A DNA stretch of 64,000 nt, taken from contig NHZP01000006.1 of the NCBI GenBank assembly GCA_003313425.1, forward strand, positions 496,001 to 560,000, read 5' to 3'. The DNA comes from Pseudopyrenochaeta lycopersici (lineage: Eukaryota > Ascomycota > Dothideomycetes > Pleosporales > Pseudopyrenochaetaceae). Position 1 is the first letter of the stretch; each line of letters starts with the position of its first letter. Under the pieces are notes generated by a model. It saw only the letters and a list, made by a program, of their open reading frames with translations. It did not search any database and was not told the DNA's origin. Below are positions 23,424-34,430 of this stretch, one piece after another. Made by a program: the position numbers and the translations under genes.

Positions 23424-24904
23424 GACCGTAAACTGCAGCTCTAATACAAAAAGCAGCTTGGATTTCCTATTACGTTTCTTTCGCTTGTCGTTTTTGATCG
23501 GCTGAAAACCAGATTAATGCACTTTGGGCTGGTGATTAGCATTGAAGTATCAGGATCGGATTAAAAGCACTACATATTCCTTGGGAACCAGCACAGCTTT
23601 TCAATTCTTTAATCATTACGCTTATTTATAATTCATCTATGCGAAATATACGTATTGGCAGTGGCCCTTCGAGAATCGCTAGCCGTTGCAAGTCCGGGTG
23701 AGGTGTTGTGATTGTTGGTGGGAGATATTCTATACTCCTTCCAATCCCACCAGTTGTATAGATGTATCATTGTAGTATGTATATCTTCGTAGCAAGGCTT
23801 CTTTAGCCTCGCGTTCTGCCTTATTCCGGTCAAAGCAAGGCATCCACATTTCCAAAGACCTAGAGCTTGGAACAGGTCTCGACGTCGAACGAAGCCCAAT
23901 GTTGTTGGGCTCCACATTGACGTCATGTACAGATTTGCGGGACCGTTGGAGGATTTTTTGCACTGAATTCTTCGTTAATGACACATAAGTCAATTATTCG
24001 AAAGATATCTCAAGAAAGACAGTGGCCCACAAACACCCTTAGGAATGAGCATGGAGATAATCTTACCATGACTGGCAGATACGCTTCAGCAACGATTGCG
24101 AAAAAAAAAACAGAATGGGCTCGCAATCACAGTGAATCTTCGCCGTAATGTCTGGAATTGGCACGCGTCTGAGACGTGGTCACGCGGACACGCGCAACAG
24201 CTTCTCTGTGAGTTGGCAATTAGGTCCCTCAGATCGCCCAACGCATCTGTACCCAAGACCGGTGGCCCCGAACAAGGCTGACTTTTACCTCCTGGCAACA
24301 CGTTCGGTTAAAAGAAACATTGCACCTTGGAGGCGCTTTCGCTCACGCCAATTGGACAAATGATCAACTGGTTGCTGACCAACGCTTTTGGACAATGATG
24401 CATGCTTATTAGTCTCGATGTCTGAGTGGAACCTTAAGAACAGCCTCTTTTGTAACGCCCTTCAACATGCACTCGCGTGCGATCGTGACTCTCTACATAG
24501 CGACTCAAACTGCAAGACGTGTCGTGCATCATTTCTGCTCAGCCTTTGAGTAGTATCAGCCTATCAACAAGGTCACTCGTCCTCAGTGTGCCTACATTGA
24601 TATCAGAAGTACTTTGATTTGGATTGGATTATTGTGACACTTATAAAGATGCGTTGCACCAGTAGAGTGTTACTTGGATTTGGCGGTCTTCGACATACGG
24701 CTCCAACAGTATCCCACTCAACTGCAACACCATCTGGCCGCATCTCATTCTTGGTCGCAATAAGTTTCTATTATTGTAATAAATAGAAATCCACTAATCA
24801 CTGGCAATCGAGTTATTGGCTACGATCGTCAAACAAAACTCTCGCAAGACATACGGAGCATGAGCGCATTCCATCTGCAATCGAGCTAACGAAAACCTAA
24901 GTTC
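23424..24904. other. Accessory region, no gene recognised
   Basis: About 1.5 kb of stop-rich sequence with short ORFs and no domain. Confidence 0.45.
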
Positions 24905-27184
24905 ATGGAAGAATTTCAACATGGTCCGCTTCTGAGACCGGATCAAAACGAATATGTTAGGAAATGGAGCCCTGTTTTTTCTATCAGTAACCGTAGGCTT
25001 ACTGATCGCGGCTTTTTTGGATGCTTACATGAACGAAAAGTGAAAAGGAATCACTTAGACTCCTTCCTACAGCATACTGAAAGTTCTGTTCCATCCCGAG
25101 AGGTTGATCAAGTGAAAAAATTCCTCCAGAATGACTTGACTGAAAAGACCGCACAGCGCCAGGAGGCAGGAGCCTGGGTGGACTATCGTAGAAAGGCCAC
25201 GGATCACCGCCGCTGTCTTCCAGAGTGGCAGACACCGGATCAGCTGACAAAATTTCTTCAAAATCGGGTATGACATGATTAACCTACTGGCTTGGCCGGC
25301 ATGAAGCAGGCTGACGTATATGAGTCCACCGACCCTATACATCATCTAGATGTTGTTCGGCGCTTGATGTAAGTTCGTTCATATTCTTGTTGATACGAAA
25401 TAGTCTTGGAAGTCATAGAATTGTATGAAAATGGCCAAATATCTTAGCAAGATTTGGATGTAATTTGCTGTATAGGCAACGTTTCGTTGTTTGGATTTAA
25501 GGTTACCGGAACACCTTGGTCGCTAAGTATTTCATAGTTATATACCAAGACTTACTCCAGAATATGTGATCGCCCTCACAGAAACAGCTTCGTGGAATGA
25601 AGCTGCAGCTTTGAAGGCCATGCTTTGTCGACACATAGTACGCGAGCCTTCAATTCAGGTCCATATAGCGGTACGCAACGATACTCTTTCCTATTGTTTC
25701 AAATTAATCTCATGTCATAGAGTAGTTAACCGGGTTTCTTACGTTCAATTTGGAGCTCAGCCTCCCACATCTCATCTTGAGGGAGCAGAGAAAACATTCA
25801 TGCCCAATAATTGGTGCAACAGATCGAGCGAAACAGTTAGAGACAGACCTTGCCTTCTTGAACCTGGAGTCTAGCACAGGCCAGCGTCCAGCCCGCTTTT
25901 CTATTCGAAAAGCGCAAGATACTATCCTTCTATTCGGTTGCGATCATTCTCAGTGGACTGGTTATTCATTTTCCGATCATGAGCATACAGGCTCTTACTA
26001 TGGGCACGTAGAAGAGGAGCATAACAGCCAGAAATATTGCCAAGGCGAAGAGGAAGAGATAGGAAGTGATGATGCTGATGATACTGATGACACTGATAAT
26101 GAAGAAGAGATGCCTGATGAAGATCTCTTCGCATCGGGCGGTTCAGACCAACTGCTGGATGCAAACCACACGCTTTGGGATCCAAGAACATACTTCTTAT
26201 GCACTGCCGCCATTCGAGTTCGCATTATTTTCGATGAGTATAACTATCTAATTCAAACGCTTGAGACAGGAGTTACAGATTGGGTAAGATGCATTGACAC
26301 TATGTGAAGCCGACCTTGCTAATGTCCTTAAAAAGATGACAGACTGTATCTACGCAGATTGCAATCTTCTACACAGCCCCAACCGACGAAGAGGTATTCA
26401 AGAGTTCCTTGATGGTACCATGCAAATCAAGAAAATCCTTCATGAGTTGCGAAAGCACCTCTCATCAGTAGTGTCTGAATGGAAAAGATTCAACAGCCCA
26501 ATTGGGGATAGATCATTTTTCGCAGATGTGAAGGAAAGGGATGCGAAACTCGCACTTCATAAAGTCGAGGCATATTTCGCGAAGTTAGGCTTTCTCGAGC
26601 CAAAACTGGATCTCCTAGATAGACTTTGCGAGGAGTCAGCGAAAGCCGTGAGTCTTCATTTGGGGATTTGTTGAATCCACCTGACCGTGCCTTGAGCTTA
26701 CACTTCGGATGGAAGTCGAAGACAACCGATTGAGTCACCAAACCCACAACCTCAACCTCCGAAATGTTAAACTCAGTAGAAGAACTACGATGATTGCGAT
26801 GGTGAATCTAAAAGCCGCAGAAGAGACAAGCCGTACCACTCGCGCAAACGTTCAGGTATGTTGCCAACAGTCCTTTCATGCTACCATGTCACTCACGTGT
26901 TTCAGCTAGTCTTAACAACAACACCCTTTGCCATGGCCCTACAATATTTCTGTGGAGAACGAAATTTCTTTTCCATCGATAGAACCCCTAGGACCTTTGC
27001 AATATGTCTGTTGATACTATTGTTTGCTCTTCCGCTCGTCGCTCGAAGTGTTGAAGCTATGGACGCTCTGAGGAAGGTCTTGGTACAAAAGCTGATGCGA
27101 AAAATGGGACGAAAGGAGCTTTCAGAATTTGATACAACTATTCACGATATAGAATCAGACAGCGAAGCGGAATGCTCTGTCTAA
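24905..27184 (+). CDS. CorA-like transporter-domain protein (fungal family)
   Basis: Seven exons join without any break: 24905-25267, 25310-25368, 25538-25670, 25726-26283, 26336-26647, 26697-26855 and 26906-27184, giving 620 residues. Recognisable blocks of the fungal CorA-like family are RRLIYIPRLTPEYVIAL, the AQDTILLFGCDHSQWTGYSF core, LWDPRTYFLCTAAIRVRIIF, a helical LDRLCEESAKALTLRMEVED segment, and near the C-terminus two hydrophobic helices (LVLTTTPFAMALQYF and FAICLLILLFALPLVARSV). Between core and WDPR lies a very acidic stretch (EEEEIGSDDADDTDDTDNEE). True CorA proteins carry a GMN motif between the two helices; I do not see it here, so ion transport is doubtful. The gene sits alone in the accessory island. 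It looks intact; function unknown. Confidence 0.75.
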
Positions 27185-29139
27185 ACTTTTCTTTTATTCA
27201 GAGAGACATGTGGTTAGCAAGGTGCGCTTTACAACGTTTCCTCTTTAATGTTTCCCTGAACGATAATCTTTTACGACGACAAGGCTTTCTATGACTGAGA
27301 GTAGGCAATATGAGATTGAAATCAGAGTCTTGTACATTCCTCATTTTGATACTATCTATATAAGCTATGTGGTAATGCAGTTTTTCTAATAGAGAGAAGA
27401 GTGGGCGGGTAGAGGCGATATCAACACTACCTCCAGTATAAGATCGATGAGATATTAAAGCCCAATTGAGAGACAGGAGAATGAAGCAATAAAATACCCT
27501 TGCTTCAGGTGACATAATTGAGGAAACGTGCTCCATGGATTGAATCACGACGAGGAGGTTATCTTCAGATACTGTTCATTTTTGCCTTGAAGCCCTGCAA
27601 GCCCCAAATTGTCTTTTGAGGCTTTCCGTGTCCCTCGAAAAAAAAACTGTATACTCTATCTATTTAGTCCTAAAATATGACATGCGTATTATTTAATAAT
27701 GGCTTCAAAGTCTTTATTCTTTACTTCATCTTTATCTAATGCAGTTTTTGCATTATGCATGACCACACGGTGGGTAGGTGGCACTACTTCTCGAAGTCTT
27801 TCGACGTCGATAAGTAGCCTTCTTGTCTATAAACTTGTTGTTTTGTGACGTGACACAACAATAGTGCCCATGGCAAGGGCGTTCAAGGGGTATGAAAGTA
27901 CTTCTGCAACCAAACTTGAATGAACTAGAACACCATCCTTGTGTTCCTCCAGAAATCTCATCGCCTGCGCACTATCACCTAAAATTATGCCCTCCTTCCA
28001 AAAAGTTGAAACTGAACATTATCCAGGAATGTTACACGATCCAGGAACTCCATACGCTAAGTTGAGGAGACGTCAGTCTCAGTCTTTCCGAAAAGACGAA
28101 CATTCATCGTCTACCTCGGAACATTACGCACTATAAGTTCTTGGCCAACGGTAATGATTGTGAATTCTAGAAATGGTATTATTGGCCAGGAGGGCCAAAT
28201 GATGTCACCCAATCCATCTCGAGAGAACTCAACAATCTCAGCGTTTCTCCTACCACTCTTATGAGAAAACATGAAAATAGAATGAGCTTGATCCTCTAAT
28301 CAGAGATCGTGATTGCGTACCCTATTCACAGATTGAAACACTTTCGTCCAACAATTGCGCTGCTACAGGCTCGGTCAATTGTCCAGTGCCTCAATCAAAA
28401 ATGTCATGCTCTTGCACAATAACGCGCTCCTGACAAGTTTAGTCGGGTAGTCAACTTCCTGACACAGCCCATCTTCAGAGCTTGTCATGACGAAATCTGT
28501 ACAGGCTATACAGCCCTGTTTCTATTCTTTCCCAAATCAAAACATAAAATGCTTACAGAAACCGCAGTGCACTCCCGCTTAACGAAGAGTCCACTAGACC
28601 ATATTACCGAAAACAATCATATGCAAACAGCCTTATGTTCTTATTATCTTAGGCTTGTGATATTTTCAAGTTGAATAATTGTGGTGAAGCGATCGCAATA
28701 GTAGGGCAGATCCCCGACTCAAAGAGGTCGATGATAAGAAAGTATATGAGCACCGGCGTTCGGCGGCATGTCATACCAGCTCTCGTAGCGTAAATTCGAG
28801 ATTAGTAGATTATGAGGAGAGGTGGAAGTATATTGGGATATTTTTGTTAGACTGGGGAAATAGAACTATTAGTCAATCGGGGATGATAGTCATCTTCACA
28901 GTCGTCCCCATGCTCTCTAAGTAAAATCAGGCAATCTGTAGTGGCGATGAGAAAGGGCCTGTTCACAAAGATCCGTATGATGAGCCATGAAATTGAGTCA
29001 TTGTGTCTCAAAGTTATTTTTGTAAGACGGAGTACATTTTAAGGAATGACTGGACGATTGGCCTTTATCGATCATCACCCTGAACCATTCCAACGTCTAT
29101 CCCAGGCGCTGTCGCTAAGGTTTCTGAACACTGATCTTC
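27185..29139. other. AT-rich gene-poor stretch
   Basis: Almost no ORF of more than 60 codons over 2 kb apart from an antisense frame at 27198-27548. It probably represents decayed sequence. No repeat family recognised. Confidence 0.5.
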
Positions 29140-29721
29140 TTAATTGATCTTCTTGAGCTCGACCTCGCTATATCATATTAGCGCCGTTCTCGATAGGGTC
29201 GAGCAACTATGTGAGTGAGAACGTACAAAATAAGATCAGAGTGGGGAGGGATCAGACCGGGGAATTCCCTGAATTAAATTAGGTATTGCAATAAACAAAC
29301 ATGTTTGACCATTTGCACATACTGGTCGCCATAAGCGAAGTCGCTGGTGATGTCAAGCCTTGCCTTCTCGCCGAGTTTCATCTGCACGACGCCCTCATCC
29401 CAGCCTGTTCAAGTATTAGCCAAACGCTCGCTCCACTCTTTGTTCTTCCCGGCGAGGTCACTCACCTTTGATGACTCGTCCAACACCAATTGGTGTAACA
29501 AAGCTCCCTCGGCCGGTTGTAGAATCGAACTGTTTGCCCTTTTCCTCCGGCTGGCCAGGCGTGCGCAGCCAGCCAGTGTACTCCATGGTGACACGGTCGC
29601 CCTTTTGTGGGGATGGGCCGTTGCCCTCGCTGATCGTGGTTTTCTGGACACCCATTGTGCGTGCTGATGCGGAGAATGTACGAAGTGGGTTAAATGAAGG
29701 GTGCTGAAGGAGTCTTTTCAT
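29140..29721 (-). CDS. FKBP12-type peptidyl-prolyl cis-trans isomerase with N-terminal leader
   Basis: Four exons: 29721-29466, 29404-29323, 29268-29227, 29167-29140; 135 residues. The FKBP fold is complete: VTMEYTGWL, FDSTTGRGSF, GVGRVIKGWDEGV, KARLDITSDFAYG, then IPPHSDLIFEVELKKIN at the end. Tyr, Asp, Phe, Trp and Ile of the FK506/proline pocket are all present. Usual FKBP12 proteins begin at about Met23 here (MGVQKTTISEGNGPSPQKGD). The extra 22 residues, MKRLLQHPSFNPLRTFSASA plus RT, are basic and free of acids, like a mitochondrial presequence. Starting at 29721 or at 29655 would give two locations for one enzyme. The loop before FPG reads QE rather than a Gly-containing form. Confidence 0.93.
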
Positions 29722-32478
29722 AAATGGTGGTTGGGGAAGGAGACAAACTAAGAAAGTTTGAAGTGAGTGAGGATGGAGGGGTAGATGTAGCGGGGTGGTG
29801 GGGTAGCAATTGGTCGATCATGCACAGCCACTCATGCAAGGGGAGATAATCAGGGCAAGTACGACGAGGATAGCCAATTGACAGAGCACGATTGACCTTG
29901 AAACGGCTGATCGTGGGGTTCTCGTAAATTGCGTGATTGCAAATACGTCAGCCGATGGCTCCAAGAGGAAGTCCAAGTGCTCAGGCGATATGGTTAGATG
30001 GGGAGCTCGTTCCCCCGATCTTCTGTGCCACTAACCCAGAGCAGAACGTTTAGAAGCTCGGTACTGGATAGTCAGGAAGTCCGTCAGATATTTTTGAGCT
30101 GCTACCTATTACATATCGTGCCGTCAGATCCGCGATCCTCACAATTAAATCCGTAGATTGGCCATGAAAGCTATTGCACAGTCCTTTTGTCTCGCTCATT
30201 ACGCTTTGTCACATAGCTTCGCCGATTCCAATTATGTGAACAGCTATAATTTTCATCATAGTCCTACAATTGTGGTCTGACTCCTAAACGCCATGCTTAT
30301 CCAGAGAGGAGCTATTGTACAGCTAGATTTGACTATTTCCAAAGGCAATTACATCTTCTTAACCGAACCATGATTGATTCCTTTTCGCCTCTTTCCTCGC
30401 GGCTTGCTGCGTTTATTGGTCAGCGAAAGTATCCTCATAGCCCTTTTTGTAATTCTCAAATTGTGATATTGGGAGGTAAAAGCTCGGTGGCTAAGAATCT
30501 AGGAGTCACGACAGACGTACCCATTGCTCCTTACAATCTCGATATGCCCTATTACAGCCAAGTCAGCCGGTATCCTCTCAAAATCAAGTTTGTGAAATAG
30601 TGCCTCCAAGGGTGTCGTGAGCATGCCCACACGACTCACTGAAAGAAGTCCGAGCACATTGCCCTCTCTCCGCCATTCCTCTTCAAACACCGTATACTCT
30701 TATCCGCGGCTTCCTGACAGGGGTCGAAGTACTCGCTATATGCTTTACTGGTCCCATTGGTCAGCCATATTGCCTCTAATCATCAAACTCGTGGATTGGG
30801 GGTGTGGAATACTTGTCGAATTTGTTGGCCTTTGGGCCAGACCACTCATCAGCCTTTGAAGAACTCGAAGCGTCCTTACTATCCTTATTGGCCATCTTCG
30901 AATACTCGCAAATTTGGCTGTAGTACTCAAGTTGCGAGCACAGCGTAAGTGATGAATGAATGGCAGCTGGGTGTCTGTCTGGTGAGCCTCGAGATCGGAG
31001 AAAGTTGCTGGATGATACCGAGGTGTGTTATCGATAAGAACGCTTTCGCGCGCTTTGCGAGACTCGAGAAATATCATGGGCGCACGGGTCATTCATGACG
31101 TTAAGCATAAACAAATTTTTGGCCTGCCATAACAGGTTTGAACCGCTCATTCATACTTTCATTCTTAAATACTAGTCCATATTACGATTACAGCTCTAAC
31201 ACCTTGCGGATGCCACCACTTTATCTGACCATATTGGATAGTGCTCCACCGTGAGTAACTAAGTATCAAACAAAACAAATTCATATGCAATCCAAATACG
31301 CCCAGTCACGCTTGTGACACCCTAGACACGGGATCCGCGGAGTGGTCCTAGTATTGGCGCGAGCCAGTCACAATATAAAAAGGGAAAGTCGAACCGTGAG
31401 GGGCTTTGTCCCGCCCACTTGCCACAGACACGGATTCAGCTCAATTCTAGTAACTTGCCAGGGCGAGCATTTTGGACATCCGTGAACAGGAAGGATCGTC
31501 ATACATGTGCATGGGTTGGCTGCTCATCGTTATCTACGAGCAATAGCCGGCCCACAGCTGCGCACTGACGATGGGAGACTCGTGGTCGAGAAATGCACCC
31601 AAGCGGCGCAAGTACACGATTGTTACACAGAAGACGTGACGCAAGTGGTATTTCAAGGTCTGGATATGAAATTTGAACTGTTATGGATTTAGTAATCAAT
31701 ATTAGTTGCACTAACATAGTCCGCAGCGTGTCCCCCTTGTATATCAAAGGCCTTTGGTTGAAGGTACCAGACTCCGAGATTGAGAGCACATGATGGTCTT
31801 TTCCGACCATACAAACGATGGCATTGATCCGACACAGCTCGATACTGCATTTCATGAAGCCAGTGCCGTTCTGACGGTTCCTAAATGGTCTCGATCCGGC
31901 CGGCAGTAGCGAAGCCATTAATGTGAACGCTCATTCACTTTCCAAGGTGCTTTGCTACTTGTGAGCAGGTATTTGAGAGCATGATAGCTCAGCGTCGCAA
32001 TGACTAATACACAAGAAGTCCTAAATCCCATTATCTTTTGCAGAACACAAAGATACTCTTTTCACTATGTCAGTATTGGGTTGTTTCCTTCCAGGGCAAC
32101 AGTGCAACAGTATCAACATATCAATCGATGGATCAATGGCACGGCGTTACTATACCGACAGGAGAGGTGAGTAGCTTCTCAATTAGCTTCCAGTGACTGT
32201 ATTGTCTTGCTCAGATGTCTCTTGCACATTGTACGTTCACCCAACGCACAGTTGTGGTGATCCCCACATTGAGCCGCACGCGCCGTTTGTTCACTATGTG
32301 AAGCAACATTTACTCGAGCCACTGATTAAATTTTTGCGTTACTGGCGCTACTACAATTCATCCCCTCGGCCTACTCTTTTCATGCCAACTTCAACCCGCC
32401 TCTGCTTTTGATTCAACTCATTCCACCACTCCGGCTTACCTCGAGCACAATTGGCATATAATCCTACCACGGCACCAC
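29722..32478. other. Gene-poor intergenic region
   Basis: About 2.7 kb between divergent genes. Minus-strand ORFs of 115 codons (30745-31092) and 139 codons (31499-31918) are open, but I see no domain or splice pattern to support them. Confidence 0.45.
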
Positions 32479-33588
32479 ATGGCTGACTTGCCAAACGAAG
32501 GGCCGCGCTCGGCTGCTATAACTCAGACTTCGAAAGCTGTGTACGATTTCGTCCCTGAAAGGCATCTAGCATTCAAAGAGGCGCCCAAGGTTCTGACGAT
32601 GCAAGACATTGGCCTGGCCACGAACGTTGGCGTGTCATCCGTTGCTGTGACGCAACCATTCCAGCTGTTTTCTCATGAAGCTATCCAGATCATGCGTTCA
32701 GAGATTTTTAAGCCTGTAGTCGTCGAGAACCACACCTTCAGCAGCAATATCGCAGCCGCCCAGCTCCGTGGATACGCTCGTGACAACGCCCCATTTACGT
32801 ACGCTGCCTGGAACCACCCTGAGACCATTGACATCGTTTCAAAGCTGGCTGGTGTCGACCTTGTGCCGTGGGGTGACTATGAGATCGGGCACATCAACCT
32901 GTCTGTCAAGTCCGCAGAACAGGCCAAGGCTGAACTGGATACTATCCAGCGCAAGCGCGTCCATGCAGACGAAGGCATTGACATGGGCTCCTCTGAGGAT
33001 GACACGCCTATCGTGGGGTGGCACACGGACTCTTACCCGTTCGTATGCGTTCTTATGATGTCCGACTGTACCAATATGGTCGGTGGCGAAACGGCACTGC
33101 GTACTGCCACTGGCGAGATCATCCGAGTCCGCGGTCCGACAGAGGGTTGTGCCGTCATACTCCAAGGTCGTCATATCACGCATCAAGCTCTGCGTGCCCT
33201 TGGTGCTAAGGAGCGCATCACAGCCGTGACATCGTGGCGTCCACGCTCACCTTTCGTGAAGGATGACACCGAACTACGCACCGTTCGCCCAGTGTCTGAC
33301 CTGAACGAGCTCTACTACGACTTTGCTGAGTACCGGCTCGAGATCATGGAGCAACGCATCCACCGTGCTCGTGAGGATATGCGGGTGCGGCGTCAAAGCG
33401 GCAAGAAGTTCGATACGAAGAGCCACAAGTCATTCCTGACCGAATCAACAGCCTTCATGGCGCACACCAACCAGGAGATAGTAGAGGAGGACCGAGTCTT
33501 TAGGGGCTCCATCGAGACGGTCAACATTCCAGATGTCCTCGTTGAGACTCAAGTCTCCTGTGTAGCAAAGCATGCGGGCGCCGAGTAA
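32479..33588 (+). CDS. 2-oxoglutarate/Fe(II)-dependent dioxygenase-like protein
   Basis: Single exon, 369 residues. The centre carries an HxD pair (WHTDSYPFVCVLMMSD, His182 and Asp184), a GGET turn, and LQGRHITHQALRA, which supplies a distal His (His232 or His235) before Arg residues suited to 2-oxoglutarate binding. This is the HxD...H double-stranded beta-helix layout of Fe(II)/2OG oxygenases. The N-terminal part resembles fungal homologues that lack a defined substrate. A TPR-free, helical C-terminal tail (about 280-369) follows. Isolated in its neighbourhood, with no cluster partner such as a cytochrome P450 or PKS, so a biosynthetic role is not supported by context. Confidence 0.82.
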   Translation: MADLPNEGPRSAAITQTSKAVYDFVPERHLAFKEAPKVLTMQDIGLATNVGVSSVAVTQPFQLFSHEAIQIMRSEIFKPVVVENHTFSSNIAAAQLRGYARDNAPFTYAAWNHPETIDIVSKLAGVDLVPWGDYEIGHINLSVKSAEQAKAELDTIQRKRVHADEGIDMGSSEDDTPIVGWHTDSYPFVCVLMMSDCTNMVGGETALRTATGEIIRVRGPTEGCAVILQGRHITHQALRALGAKERITAVTSWRPRSPFVKDDTELRTVRPVSDLNELYYDFAEYRLEIMEQRIHRAREDMRVRRQSGKKFDTKSHKSFLTESTAFMAHTNQEIVEEDRVFRGSIETVNIPDVLVETQVSCVAKHAGAE

Positions 33589-34430
33589 ATCCAAGTTCAA
33601 TGTGGTCCAAATAGGATCAGAAAACGGGGCTTGTTAATTCTCCTTGACATATTCTCTTCTCCTGTTCTCGATACTGTTCCTAGACGGGATCCATTATCTG
33701 GGTTTGTGTGTTCTGGCTTCGTGCTTTGGGATACTCTACACTTAGCCTATAGCATAGAATTGGATGGAAACAAGGCTTAAAGTGGTTCCAAGAGACTAGA
33801 GAATCAGAGATATTCACCTTAATGCAAAACTATAGAAGTCATCTCTGAGTTTTAGAATGTGATGCGTATTGTACGATAATTCGCGTGAAGAAAAAGAGCA
33901 TCACGAGTTGATTGGGTCAATTGATACAAGGGTCTTACAAAGTCTTTACAAAGTAAAACAGGGCTGCGAGGATCTTCGGGCTACCAGCTCAGGCGACTAG
34001 ACGGCCAACGAGACACATGAAGGTATGGATGGGAGAAGGACTCGGGTGCAGGAGATTTGCGCTTCAAAACACTCGTGTCACAAATAATTGGGCCAAGGCT
34101 GGCATATTATTGGCTCGAAAATGAGAATGTGAACAGAGATGATTGGCAGGAAGATGACGCTCCCGAATATTTTAGGCGCTGGGAGTGAATGTGAGATGAG
34201 AGGTGACGAGCAGGCTCGCTAGCGCGGGATGGCGCTGGCGAGCACAGCACTGGCAAGTTGCCGCCAACATGTGCTAGGGCCGCACCCGCACCCGCTCCGC
34301 TCTTGCCTTGCATGCACGGCACCTGCCAGCAACGAGCTGCTTTACCTGTACTTGGGCAAGAGTCCCCTATGCGCACCTGCTCTGCCTCTCCCTCCGAGCT
34401 GCAGCTGGCCGTCGAGTCCACCTGCCCGCT
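33589..34430. other. Intergenic: dioxygenase 3' flank and RING gene leader
   Basis: About 840 bp. The CG-rich right half (from about 34200) is probably the 5' leader of the RING gene. Short overlapping ORFs are read as non-coding. Confidence 0.5.

Noticed and set aside
25369..25537. Frameshift in the CorA-like gene
   Set aside because: Joining exon 2 to the acceptor at 25560 breaks the frame, but the acceptor at 25537 restores LIYIPRLTPEY; no frameshift needed.
31499..31918. 139-codon minus-strand frame
   Set aside because: No domain, no neighbours and no intron evidence; could not be supported as a gene.
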